Assembly: GCA_027314515.1 (NCBI GenBank)
Contig: DAHVAR010000060.1
Location: 1 to 64,000, forward strand
Origin: Actinomycetota bacterium
GTDB lineage: Bacteria; Actinomycetota; Actinomycetes; Streptosporangiales; Streptosporangiaceae
Reading direction: 5' to 3'
Length of the DNA stretch: 64,000 bases
In this document: positions 38,627 through 47,656 of the stretch, piece after piece
How the letters are laid out: each line of letters starts with the position of its first letter
Position numbering within the stretch: the first letter of the stretch is position 1
Position numbers and translations under genes: made by a program
The notes under the pieces: generated by a model
The model's database searches: none
Told to the model about the DNA's origin: nothing
The model's input: the letters and a program-made list of their open reading frames with translations, nothing else

Positions 38627-40211
38627 GACCCATTAGGGTACCTATATCAGGAACCATCAGACGTTCCATCTCCTTAGGTTCGAACTTGATCAACCCTCCC
38701 GCGTAGATGCGACCTTGAGCGTTTGCAGCACCGTTGCGGAGCGCCTCAGCTAGGCGAGTCAGGGTGTGGGCGTCGAGGTCCTGGCGAGGGTAGAGACCGT
38801 GTGCGATATTGATGTGTCGCGCTTCAGCCGCGTTGAGGACGAATGCTGGTGGGCGCCTCGCCATGTAGGTCGCGAGTATCGGAGCAGGCGCCGTCAGGCC
38901 CACCGACCACCAGGTACGTCTGTGGGCGGCAATGTAGCCCTTGTCGGCTCCGGCTTGCTTGGCCGATCCGATGAACCGACTGACCTTCTCTCTGTCGGTG
39001 TTATCTAGCTCATCCAGTTCAGATGGAATGTCTACGACCAGGCGCAAGTGCCCGTCGTCAGACAACACAGTGCCGGCAGCAAACAACTCACGGGCGCGGG
39101 TCACCGCTGGATACAGGACTGATGGAGGTAGATCCGCCTGGTGCCGTAGCACCCAGATTGCATTGGCACCCGTGACAGCCCCGCGATGGACTCGACAAAG
39201 CTCGCCGAGCTGAATGAAACCTTCAGGGGCCTTGGCCGACGATCGGAGAAGGCCGGTCCAGCGTGACGACTCTTGCAGCCGAGCGCGCGCTACGGGACGG
39301 CCCGACCTGGCGAGATCCTTCAGCTCATGTTTGGATTCCACGTCTTGCAGTCTGATGTTCTGTTCTTGGCTACCGATCTTGAAGGTGGTGATTACAGCAG
39401 TTGTTTGGGTGCCTTCGAACGGCAACGCCTTCGGCTCAATCACATGCAGCGATTGGCCTCCCAGGCGACCGAGGACAAGAGATCGCATGATCGCTCCGTA
39501 GTTGACGTCGAGCCATTCCGCCGAGGTGACGAAACAGCCCACGTCGTACGGGCGGGCCAAGATCGCTGTAGCGAGGAAGAAGTAAGCGTGCAAGCCGGCC
39601 AGGCCGCTGATTCGTTGGCCAATACTGGCGGCGGCATTCTGAGCCCACGCCTTCGCCTCTGGCGGCAGCTGGTGGTGACGCACGTATGGTGGATTCCCTA
39701 TGAATGCAGTGCGACCGCTGATGCCCAGCAGATGAAGGCTCGTGTAATCACCTTGGGCGACCCGGACGTTGGCCACATTCATGGTCGCGAGCATTGCCCT
39801 CGTCATGAGAGTCGCGACCGGGTCGGTGTCGACGGCGACGGCATCGACGGAAGGTGATCGCCGCAGGACTTCAGCAAGAAAGCGGCCTGATCCGGCGCCA
39901 GCATCGATGACGCGAGTAGGCCGCTGCTCAAGGGTCCAGTCCACCATTGGTGCGACAATCGCTCTGGGCGTGTACACAGCGCCATTAGCTCGTCGGGTCG
40001 ATGCGTCGCGAAGGAGGCAGAACGCCTCTCCCAACGGATCGCCGCCCGCGAGTATGGCTGACCGAGCAGTTACTACCTGCGAAAGTGGCGGTTCCGGAGC
40101 ATCCGTTGCCCGTCGAACAAGCTGGGTTTCGTCCCGCGAGAGCGGCCCGCCGAACTCGGTCGCGCCGAGTGATATCGCCAGGCGAATCAGCGACTGCTCG
40201 GACCGAATCAT
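38595..40211 (-). CDS. N6-adenine DNA methyltransferase of the XamI-like R-M system
   Basis: RVIDAGAGSGRFLAEVL and NPPYVRHHQLPPEAKAW motifs; operon with the endonuclease. Confidence 0.88.
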   Translation of the reverse strand: MIRSEQSLIRLAISLGATEFGGPLSRDETQLVRRATDAPEPPLSQVVTARSAILAGGDPLGEAFCLLRDASTRRANGAVYTPRAIVAPMVDWTLEQRPTRVIDAGAGSGRFLAEVLRRSPSVDAVAVDTDPVATLMTRAMLATMNVANVRVAQGDYTSLHLLGISGRTAFIGNPPYVRHHQLPPEAKAWAQNAAASIGQRISGLAGLHAYFFLATAILARPYDVGCFVTSAEWLDVNYGAIMRSLVLGRLGGQSLHVIEPKALPFEGTQTTAVITTFKIGSQEQNIRLQDVESKHELKDLARSGRPVARARLQESSRWTGLLRSSAKAPEGFIQLGELCRVHRGAVTGANAIWVLRHQADLPPSVLYPAVTRARELFAAGTVLSDDGHLRLVVDIPSELDELDNTDREKVSRFIGSAKQAGADKGYIAAHRRTWWSVGLTAPAPILATYMARRPPAFVLNAAEARHINIAHGLYPRQDLDAHTLTRLAEALRNGAANAQGRIYAGGLIKFEPKEMERLMVPDIGTLMGHGPLTPTLDA

Positions 40212-40448
40212 CTACGCTCCTCGCCGTAGCCTGAACACGCCTCGTGACACCCGTTCGAAGTACCGCTCGTCCTGCAGACCGCTGCGGTAGGACGAATCCG
40301 GTGCGACGCCGACTTTTGGTGCGATCGCAGCTTTGATCTCGGTGATTGAGGCAGGTTCGCCCTCTTTGCTGGCGAGGTAGTCCCGCATGGCTGCCTTAAG
40401 CTCACCGTGGGGCCGCCGCCGCCGCGGACTGATCGCGTGTCCGGCCAT
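40212..40448 (-). CDS. Small winged-helix/HARE-HTH-like protein upstream of the methyltransferase
   Basis: GELKAAMRDYLASKEGEPASITEIKAAIAPKVGVAPDSSYRSGLQDERYFERVSRGVFRLRR; its TAG is immediately followed by the methyltransferase ATG. Confidence 0.65.
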   Translation of the reverse strand: MAGHAISPRRRRPHGELKAAMRDYLASKEGEPASITEIKAAIAPKVGVAPDSSYRSGLQDERYFERVSRGVFRLRRGA

Positions 40449-40578
40449 CGTGCTCAGCTTTCCCGAGTCGACGTTATTGCGTCGACGCTATCACGGCGGT
40501 TTAGCGCTCTGGAAGCACCGACATCCGTAGTCACTGCGCCATTTACGGCGAGCGGCAGTCAGGGGACTGTCGGCCTGC

Positions 40579-40785
40579 TCAGTGGGCTGCGCGCTGTTCG
40601 GGGATCTCCGAGAGCAGGGCGCGCACTTCGGCCTCGCGATAACGGCGGTGCCCGCCGAGCGTCCTGATTGATGTCAACTTCCCAGCCTTAGCCCAGCGGG
40701 TCACTGTCTTGGGGTCGACCCGGAACATGGTCGCGACTTCGGCTGGTGTAAGTAGGGGCTCACTTTCGGGTGCTCGCGCAGGCAT
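40579..40785 (-). CDS. BldC-like MerR-family DNA-binding protein
   Basis: EPLLTPAEVATMFRVDPKTVTRWAKAGKLTSIRTLGGHRRYREAEVRALLSEIPEQ is nearly identical to my recollection of Streptomyces BldC. Confidence 0.85.
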   Translation of the reverse strand: MPARAPESEPLLTPAEVATMFRVDPKTVTRWAKAGKLTSIRTLGGHRRYREAEVRALLSEIPEQRAAH

Positions 40786-41107
40786 GGCTTACGCCCTTCC
40801 TCTCCCAGGGCGCCGAGTCCGCTACGCCGACGGATGTCCCATATGGAGTGTTCATCTTGATTTTGGCATCACTAACCGCAGCAAAGCAACCACCCGCAGC
40901 ACTCCTCTGCGGCGGGGTACAAGTCGCTTCTGGGCCAGCGAGCTGAGTTGTCAGTAGCCATGTTGCTTCACTTGGCGTTCCGTGCCCGGCGGAACCGCTC
41001 AGTAACGGGTTGGCCATGCTTCTGTGAGGCTGTGGAGTGATGCAAGGCCCTGCTCGGGTTGGGCTGGGGGTGGCGTTTGCGTAACTCCTGGCGTGTTAAC
41101 CGTCGGC

Positions 41108-41359
41108 TCAGGGCTCTGGCCGCACGTACGTCCCGCGACCCTGCACCGTCACCACTAGGCCATTGTCACGAAGCACCGCTATGGCCTGCCGTACTGTGCC
41201 GCGCGCAAGGCCGCTGGCGTCTATCAGGTCAGACTCGCTAGGTAGAGGCTGGTCGGCGCGCAGCGCTCCGGTCTCGATCTGCGCAGCGAGATAGTCCGCT
41301 AGTTGTTTGTATGCGGGTATGGACGAGCGCAAGTCAATCTTGATCTCCTGCGCAACCAT
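41108..41359 (-). CDS. GntR-family winged-helix regulator
   Basis: IPAYKQLADYLAAQIETGALRADQPLPSESDLIDASGLARGTVRQAIAVLRDNGLVVTVQGRGTYV. Confidence 0.9.
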   Translation of the reverse strand: MVAQEIKIDLRSSIPAYKQLADYLAAQIETGALRADQPLPSESDLIDASGLARGTVRQAIAVLRDNGLVVTVQGRGTYVRPEP

Positions 41360-41387
41360 AAGGACATGACACACTCCGCTATAGGAC

Positions 41388-41681
41388 GTGCCTGTCGCTC
41401 GGTACGACCTGGACGACCTGGACGACTTATATATGTCGGACTACCATGTGGTTATGTCCCACACCGACCGAGAAGAAACCGCGGACTCAAGCGAGGGTCT
41501 CGACAGCACTGCCAAGGTCGTGTCGCTATTGGCCGACTACGGGCATGACTGGCAGATCGACCGGCAGGTCTCGCCTACCGCATGGGTGGCGCTTCGCCGT
41601 TGCCAGCCGCCCGCCGTAGAAGTCCACTGTGCACTGACCATTGACGAGCTCCGGGCGAAGCTGGAACGCGCCGGGAGCTAG
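41388..41681 (+). CDS. Hypothetical protein (start uncertain, possibly internal ATG)
   Basis: MSDYHVVMSHTDREETADSSEGLDSTAKVVSLLADYGHDWQIDRQVSPTAWVALRR. Confidence 0.55.
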   Translation: MPVARYDLDDLDDLYMSDYHVVMSHTDREETADSSEGLDSTAKVVSLLADYGHDWQIDRQVSPTAWVALRRCQPPAVEVHCALTIDELRAKLERAGS

Positions 41682-41740
41682 TTGAAACAACGAAGCATTG
41701 CAGGCACGCCCAGAGCTGAACCGCAGTACTTCGAAGTTGG

Positions 41741-42052
41741 TTACATGATGGCTGCCGAGCGATCGTTCAGTCGGTCGATTAGCGTATCCGCGGCCTCACG
41801 ATGCCACCTCACTCCGCCCTGGCCGTCTGTGGTCTCTAAGATCACGACAGCGCGGCGGTCCTCGGCCCCAGCATGTCCGATTTCTTCAAGTAGAGCGATC
41901 TGCGATGCAGTGGAGCAGCGTGAGCCACTTAACAGGACGGTCCGGCCAGTTATGCACTCTGCATGCAGCCCATTGACACCGCCTTCAATTAACACTATTG
42001 AGTCCGCGCGAACCAGGACGTCTCCTGCAGCCCGAATCCAAACATTACTCAC
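41741..42052 (-). CDS. Hypothetical protein downstream of creatininase
   Basis: VSNVWIRAAGDVLVRADSIVLIEGGVNGLHAECITGRTVLLSGSRC; GTG start just after the upstream stop. Confidence 0.55.
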   Translation of the reverse strand: MSNVWIRAAGDVLVRADSIVLIEGGVNGLHAECITGRTVLLSGSRCSTASQIALLEEIGHAGAEDRRAVVILETTDGQGGVRWHREAADTLIDRLNDRSAAIM

Positions 42053-42079
42053 AGCCGCTCTCCTGTCCAAGCTTCTCAA

Positions 42080-42787
42080 CTACATCAGTGTTTGTAGACA
42101 ACGCTCAAATGACTCCACAAGGCTTTCAACTGCTACCTTGCCTTTGAGTGCTGATGACAGCGAGGGCCGACCAATGACGCCCGATGATGTATATGCTTCC
42201 ATTCCGACAGTTAGCAAGTCGGCTCGCTCGTTCGCAGTATGGTCGGTGTTCGTGTAGCCATCACGAACGAGTTCAGGACAACCGTGTAGCAGCATGGAAG
42301 TCTCTAGCTCGCCTGCGTGCATGTCTTCGTGATCGTCGGTTGTCATGTCCGCTGCGGCACGAGCGCGCTGCCAATCGGCACCGGTTGGAAACAACGCCAT
42401 ATTCCGGTGTACAACAGTGGATTCCTGAACGATGTTTCGAAGGACGTAATTGCCGCCGTGTCCATTGATGAGGACTAGCTTGTCGATACCGGCGAGGCGC
42501 AGCGAGTTCTGAACATCGGAAATTATCGCTGACAGCGTCCGAGAGGAAATGCTGACGGTCCCAGGCCAGGCCTTGTGCTCATGCGAGCAGGAGATGGTCA
42601 CGGGTGGCAAGTACAGGACGGGATATACGTCCGCTACATTGCGAGCGATGATGCAGGCTATTGCCGTGTCACTCACCAGCGGGAGACATGGGCCGTGTTG
42701 TTCAAAGCTGCCGATTGGAAGTATCGCGACGAGCGCGTTGCGCATGCGCTCGTCCTCCGTTGTCTGTACAGGCAGCAGTTTGTGCAT
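42080..42787 (-). CDS. Creatininase-family protein
   Basis: ILPIGSFEQHGPCLPLVSDTAIA, LVLINGHGGN, DMHAGELETSMLL. Confidence 0.88.
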   Translation of the reverse strand: MHKLLPVQTTEDERMRNALVAILPIGSFEQHGPCLPLVSDTAIACIIARNVADVYPVLYLPPVTISCSHEHKAWPGTVSISSRTLSAIISDVQNSLRLAGIDKLVLINGHGGNYVLRNIVQESTVVHRNMALFPTGADWQRARAAADMTTDDHEDMHAGELETSMLLHGCPELVRDGYTNTDHTANERADLLTVGMEAYTSSGVIGRPSLSSALKGKVAVESLVESFERCLQTLM

Positions 42788-42832
42788 GATTTATGAGTTC
42801 CTATGTCTTGGTGGTCGGTACACCCGTCTGCT

Positions 42833-44020
42833 TCATGTAACCCTGACGAGGTTCCCTCGCAGGTGCCGCACGGATGACTCGCTTTCGTGCGGAGCGAGTT
42901 CAGTGTAGAGCGCGTGGAGCTGGTTGCGGATGCGCGCTGACCCGGTGCTGCGTGCGATCGCGAGTGCTTCTGCTCCGGCCAGGCAGCTGCGCTCAATGTT
43001 ACCTTGCGCTGCGGAAACGGTGGCGAGACGCGCTAGGCACAAGCCTCGATCGCGCGTCTGGCTTCCGACTGGCCACGCAGCCAGGCTGCGCTCAAAAACG
43101 TCGAGTGCAGGTCCTGTGCGACCCAGGTGCGCCCAAGCTATCCCTGCATCCATAGCCACGTACGACTCAGTGCAGTACGTTGCCAGGTCTGGTGTCGTCT
43201 GCTGCGTGCCATCGGACGCCTGGATCATGGCGAGGTCAACCGACTCCTCAAATTCTCGGTGCTCTAGGAGAAGGGCATGCGCGTTAGCTAGTTGGCGAAG
43301 GGATACCGCTCGCATCCGCGGCGTGAGGACGTCGTAGGCATTTAAGGCTGCGATAGCAAGGCCGAGCCCATGACCAGGACGGCCGGATTCAGTGGCGATA
43401 TTGCTCTTGCGCATCATGATGTACGAAATGATCTGAGGGTCGTTTAGTTCTTGGGCATAATCGAGAGCGGTATTGGTCCAGAAGACTGCTGACTCTGAAT
43501 TGCCAGAATCTTGATATAGCCAGCCGCAGAACTCCGCGAACTGCACGGCAACCGAAAGCACATCGCTTCGATCGGGCCCTCTTGTTACCTGACAAAGGCG
43601 GTCTATTAGAGGTAGCTGACTCTGGACAGTTGGTACAAGATACCGAGGGCCAACGACTGCGTCTGCTTTAACGTGCTCTGCTAGGACGTTGGCGAGGTAG
43701 CTCAAGATCTCGGGTGATGCTGTCTCTGGTAGATCGGCTGGTAACGGCGGCGGGACAGGGAGACATATGTGTGGCGTGCTGCCCGAGAAACCAAGCTCTT
43801 CATCTGTTGCCCGGTACAGCTCCCGGAAGATCGGCTGGTAGTGGTCAGGCACAATCCGGCGGCTGTTCTCAAACATTGACAACAGGGTCCGCAGGCTTGA
43901 TCGCACAGGAACTCGAACGCCCATCGCTTGGCTTAGGCCCTCGAGCCTGACAATGGCTTGCTCTTGAGACCAGCCGCGTCGCTCGCGCGCCAGTTTCAGG
44001 AGGCTCAACTGGCCGTCCAT
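42833..44020 (-). CDS. XRE-type helix-turn-helix regulator with TPR-like C-terminus
   Basis: MDGQLSLLKLARERRGWSQEQAIVRLEGLSQAMGV N-terminal HTH; alpha-helical repeat C-terminus. Confidence 0.8.
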   Translation of the reverse strand: MDGQLSLLKLARERRGWSQEQAIVRLEGLSQAMGVRVPVRSSLRTLLSMFENSRRIVPDHYQPIFRELYRATDEELGFSGSTPHICLPVPPPLPADLPETASPEILSYLANVLAEHVKADAVVGPRYLVPTVQSQLPLIDRLCQVTRGPDRSDVLSVAVQFAEFCGWLYQDSGNSESAVFWTNTALDYAQELNDPQIISYIMMRKSNIATESGRPGHGLGLAIAALNAYDVLTPRMRAVSLRQLANAHALLLEHREFEESVDLAMIQASDGTQQTTPDLATYCTESYVAMDAGIAWAHLGRTGPALDVFERSLAAWPVGSQTRDRGLCLARLATVSAAQGNIERSCLAGAEALAIARSTGSARIRNQLHALYTELAPHESESSVRHLRGNLVRVT

Positions 44021-44106
44021 CTTTGCCCCAAGGAACTCCGTGTGCTGCGAGTCACTACCCCTGCTTAGACCAGCATGCACCACTCACGACGCGGTGACGA
44101 AGGGTT

Positions 44107-44119
44107 AACACGTCGTGTT
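44107..44119. promoter_or_regulatory. Palindromic candidate operator
   Basis: AACACG-T-CGTGTT between divergent XRE regulator and SCO3933-like gene. Confidence 0.35.
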
Positions 44120-44244
44120 GGGCTCTGTTGGGGTCTGTCGGGTGCCCTGGAGCGCTGGCGTCTGGATGTCATGGCCGTGTGACCGATCCCGGTCGCTACA
44201 GCACTAGCCCCAGTGCCGGGGCTGCCACAGAAGGAGTGGTGATC

Positions 44245-44565
44245 ATGCGTCTGATGCTCGACACCTCGAAGGTCGCCTTTTCGGTGACCAAGGCTCCGGA
44301 GCCGCGCAAGGACTTCGGCAAGGACGTGCAGAAGGTGGACCGCGACACCGGCCGCCCGCAGTGGGTTGTGGAGGTACTCGCCATGGATTCCGAGCGCGGG
44401 GAGGTGATCCGGGTCACGGTGACTGGTGATCAGCCCAAAGTGAGCCAGGGTCAGCCTGTCATGTTCTCGGAGCTTGAGGCGATCGCCTGGAACAACAACG
44501 GCAAGTCCGGAGTGGCCTACCGTGCCGCCAGCATCCAGCCCGCCGCCCAGCCCAAGGCTGCCTGA
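44245..44565 (+). CDS. SCO3933-family regulatory protein-like (AICE-associated)
   Basis: MRLMLDTSKVAFSVTKAPEPRKDFGKDVQKVDRDTGRPQWVVEVLAMDSERGEVIRVTV; upstream AAGGAG RBS. Confidence 0.7.
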   Translation: MRLMLDTSKVAFSVTKAPEPRKDFGKDVQKVDRDTGRPQWVVEVLAMDSERGEVIRVTVTGDQPKVSQGQPVMFSELEAIAWNNNGKSGVAYRAASIQPAAQPKAA

Positions 44566-44668
44566 AGTCCATCGCGTCACGCTCAGGCACGTCGTTGCCG
44601 TCAGCGCGGCTGGCTTGCCTGCCGCTCGTGTCCCACCGCATCACGCACAGAAAGGATCAACCGCTGCC

Positions 44669-45034
44669 ATGACCAGCAGCACCGCAACCGACAAGGCCGC
44701 CAGCAACGGCACCGACACAACCATAGATGCCAGGCCTGCCGAACGGGAGCACGGCATCGCCCGCGTCCAGGAAGAGCTGGTTTACCACGTGTCCGGCCTG
44801 GCCGAGTCCGCGCTTTACGAGGCGGAGCGCCTCATGTACGGGCTCAAGAACACCGCTATGAGGCGGACTGCCGACCATGACGGCAGCAAGGGCACCGAGC
44901 CCATCGACATGGGCTGGGTCGTCATGATCGTCTCGGAGACCCTGGACTGCATCGACGTCGCTGCCGAGCAACTGTCCAGGCTCTGCAACGACGTACGCGT
45001 CCGCCAGGACGAACAGTCTCTGTCACTGATCTAG
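44669..45034 (+). CDS. Hypothetical AICE protein
   Basis: MTSSTATDKAASNGTDTTIDARPAEREHGIARVQEELVYHVSGLAESALYEAERLMYGLKN. Confidence 0.6.
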   Translation: MTSSTATDKAASNGTDTTIDARPAEREHGIARVQEELVYHVSGLAESALYEAERLMYGLKNTAMRRTADHDGSKGTEPIDMGWVVMIVSETLDCIDVAAEQLSRLCNDVRVRQDEQSLSLI

Positions 45035-45123
45035 AAGGCACGCCGGGCCTGGAGGACTCGCACTCCCCCGGCCCGGCCAGCCACACCAAACCCCATCCAA
45101 CGCCTCATCGGAGAAAGAGGTGA

Positions 45124-45588
45124 GTGGCGTGCTTCACGCTACCGAGTCCTGGGCGGCCTGTCGTGTGTAAGCCGTCGAACTTCAACACCAGCGCAAGGAC
45201 CGCGGACGCCGTCGGCCTTGTCGCCACGGTCGTCGTCGGACTAGCCGTTATCGGCGTGGTCCTGCCAGTCGTCACCGCCGTAGCGCACGTCATGGTGGAA
45301 GTGATCAAGCTCGCGGCGATCGGTATCGGCTCAGGCGCCATGCTCGCAGCGATCACATGGATAACCATCCAAATGATCCGAGCCGCTGCGATCAGCAGGC
45401 TAGGGTCGCAGATTCGCTTGACCGCACGGCAAGAACCGGCTCGCCTCACGTCGGCACCAGTGCCGATCAGCGAGCAGTCCTGCCTCACGTGCGGCGACAA
45501 AGGCCGCATCATCCGGGTCATCGGCAATGGCAGCGCGATGCAGCTGCGGCCGTGCCCGGACTGCCAGCCCACGCAGCTGACTAGGTGA
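45124..45588 (+). CDS. Membrane protein with C-terminal zinc-ribbon
   Basis: Two hydrophobic stretches, then CLTCGDKGRIIRVIGNGSAMQLRPCPDC; GTG start. Confidence 0.6.
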   Translation: MACFTLPSPGRPVVCKPSNFNTSARTADAVGLVATVVVGLAVIGVVLPVVTAVAHVMVEVIKLAAIGIGSGAMLAAITWITIQMIRAAAISRLGSQIRLTARQEPARLTSAPVPISEQSCLTCGDKGRIIRVIGNGSAMQLRPCPDCQPTQLTR

Positions 45589-45593
45589 TCACT

Positions 45594-46205
45594 ATGCCGA
45601 CCAGGTCAGCCCGTAACCACCGAAACAATCCCTACATCCTCGATGAGCTGATGCTCACCGCGCACCACAGCGCCATCGGCACGCTATGGCGGTTCCGGAC
45701 AGAGCTGCTCATCCCGCTGATCGTCATCGACGTCGTCAAGGTGCTCTCACTGCTCCTGCCAGTGGTGGTCGCCACCGTCGTAGTAGGCGCCTTCACTACC
45801 GTCGTCATGGTCCTGCCGTGGACCCGGCGGTCTGTCACCGGGCGGGTCTGGTGCATCCTGTCCCGCCACCGCATCCAGCGGGTCTGCTACGAGACGCGGA
45901 TGCACACCCGGTCCGGCAGGCTCCCCCTGGTCCTGCGGATATCGCCCACTCAGGTAGGCGAACGGGCACTGATTTGGTGCCGTGCTGGGATCTGCGCTGA
46001 GGACTTCGAAGCGCACGCCGGCGAGATCGCCGCCGCCTGTTACGCCCGCGAAGCCCGCATCGAGCGCTCCAAGCGCCGAGCCCAGCTCGTGCAGGTACAT
46101 ATCGTGCGCCGTGACCCGCTCGCCGCGCACAACGTCATCGCATCCGGCCTGGCATCCAACTTGCCTGCGGCCCGCGAGACCGACACCTTCACCGCTGCCC
46201 GGTAG
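45594..46205 (+). CDS. Membrane protein, probable N-terminal partner of the FtsK-like transfer ATPase
   Basis: TELLIPLIVIDVVKVLSLLLPVVVATVVVGAFTTVVMVLPW TM hairpin; C-terminal QLVQVHIVRRDPLA typical of the linker before FtsK domains in AICE Tra proteins. Confidence 0.6.
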   Translation: MPTRSARNHRNNPYILDELMLTAHHSAIGTLWRFRTELLIPLIVIDVVKVLSLLLPVVVATVVVGAFTTVVMVLPWTRRSVTGRVWCILSRHRIQRVCYETRMHTRSGRLPLVLRISPTQVGERALIWCRAGICAEDFEAHAGEIAAACYAREARIERSKRRAQLVQVHIVRRDPLAAHNVIASGLASNLPAARETDTFTAAR

Positions 46206-46297
46206 CGGCAACCGATCGGGCCATCCTCGGAGCCCGCTAAAGCGTTCCGGGGATCGCCCCGACAACCAGTGATCACCGAAAGGAGAGTGACTCAGCC

Positions 46298-46426
46298 ATG
46301 TGCGAATGGGCCTGCCAGCAGTGCCGGGAGGCCTTCTGGGGCCACCCGCCCGAATCCGGGCTGTGCATCGCCTGCCAGCAAGACAACGAACAACGCGACG
46401 ACCAGGCGGCCTGCGATGAGCACTGA
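46298..46426 (+). CDS. 42-aa double CxxC zinc-ribbon protein
   Basis: MCEWACQQCREAFWGHPPESGLCIACQQDNEQRDDQAACDEH; AAAGGAGA RBS; stop overlaps the FtsK-gene start. Confidence 0.6.
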   Translation: MCEWACQQCREAFWGHPPESGLCIACQQDNEQRDDQAACDEH

Positions 46427-47258
46427 TCCCGTCCCGACCATGTCGATCTGGAAACCGATTCACCTGGGATCAGATGAAACCAGTCAGGAAGTTAACGTCA
46501 GCCTCGCCGAGCGCAACATGCTCATAGGCGGCGAACCCGGCGGCGGCAAGTCTGTCGCCCTGCAGCTCATCGTGGCCCACGGGGCCCTGTCGATGGACTG
46601 CAAGCTCATTCTCATCGACGGCAAGCGCGTCGAGCTTGGCCTGTGGGCCGACTGCGCCGAGCGGTTCGTCGGCCCGTCCATCGATGACGCCATCGACGTC
46701 ATGCACGGACTCCAGCAGATCATCGACGAGCGCACCGACATCCTGCTCCAGATGAAGAAGCGGAAGGTCACCCCCGAACTGGGCTGGCCGGTCTACCTCG
46801 TCCCCATCGACGAAGTGGCCTACTTCTCCGCCACCGTCGGCACATCAGTGCAGCAGAAGGAATTCAACGCCAGCAACCGCGACGTCGTCGCCCGCGGACG
46901 CGCCCCCGGCATCATCGCCGTCGAGGCCACCCAGAGGCCTTCCGCTGACATCATCCCCACATCCCTGCGTGACCTGTTCGGCTACCGGTGGGCTTTCCGC
47001 TGCTCCACCGAAGCATCCTCGGACACCATCCTCGGCCACGGCTGGGCCAACATGGGCTACTCAGCCACCGAGATCGACCCCCAGGCACGCGGGGTGTCCT
47101 GGCTCCGCGCCGAAGACGGCATCCCCCGCCGCGTCAAGGCCGCCTACCTCACCGACGACCAGATCATCCACATGGCCGCCTGGGCCGCCCAATCCCGTGC
47201 CGATCAGGCCAGCGGGCCGAACGTGATCTGGCTGCGCCGCGACGGTGATGCCGCATGA
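46416..47258 (+). CDS. FtsK/SpoIIIE-domain DNA translocase (AICE transfer protein)
   Basis: MLIGGEPGGGKSVALQLIVAHGAL Walker A; LVPIDEVAYFS Walker B; AVEATQRPSADIIPTSLRDLFGYRWAFRC. Confidence 0.9.
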   Translation: MSTDPVPTMSIWKPIHLGSDETSQEVNVSLAERNMLIGGEPGGGKSVALQLIVAHGALSMDCKLILIDGKRVELGLWADCAERFVGPSIDDAIDVMHGLQQIIDERTDILLQMKKRKVTPELGWPVYLVPIDEVAYFSATVGTSVQQKEFNASNRDVVARGRAPGIIAVEATQRPSADIIPTSLRDLFGYRWAFRCSTEASSDTILGHGWANMGYSATEIDPQARGVSWLRAEDGIPRRVKAAYLTDDQIIHMAAWAAQSRADQASGPNVIWLRRDGDAA

Positions 47259-47656
47259 GCCGCGTCGCCTACCTCGATGACCTGCGCGGCAAAGGCATCC
47301 ACGCCACGTACTACGACCCCGAAGGGCAGCGATACGGACTGCCCACCTACCCCTATCACTGGGCACCAGACGGCCTGCTGACCATGCGCCAGCTCCGCTC
47401 TCGCGGTCTTCGTCCAGGGGGCCAGGACATCGCCGCCCAGATCCTGTGGCGACACCGGAGCCAGCGGCGCGTCGCCTACCTCTACCGCGCCGACCTCAGC
47501 AAGCCCAAACGGCAGGCCACACCCGCGCAGCTCGCCGCCATCGCCAAGGCACTGCGAGCCCGCCGGACCTGCTCGATATGCGGGACAGAAAAGGACTACT
47601 GCATCCCGCTCTCTACCGGCGAATGCAACGACTGCGCCAGCGGGCACGGCCGATGA
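47255..47656 (+). CDS. RRQRL-motif zinc-binding-like protein (AICE-associated)
   Basis: YGLPTYPYHWAPDGLLTMRQLRSRGLRPGGQDIAAQILWRH...CSICGTEKDYCIPLSTGECNDC. Confidence 0.75.
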   Translation: MSRVAYLDDLRGKGIHATYYDPEGQRYGLPTYPYHWAPDGLLTMRQLRSRGLRPGGQDIAAQILWRHRSQRRVAYLYRADLSKPKRQATPAQLAAIAKALRARRTCSICGTEKDYCIPLSTGECNDCASGHGR

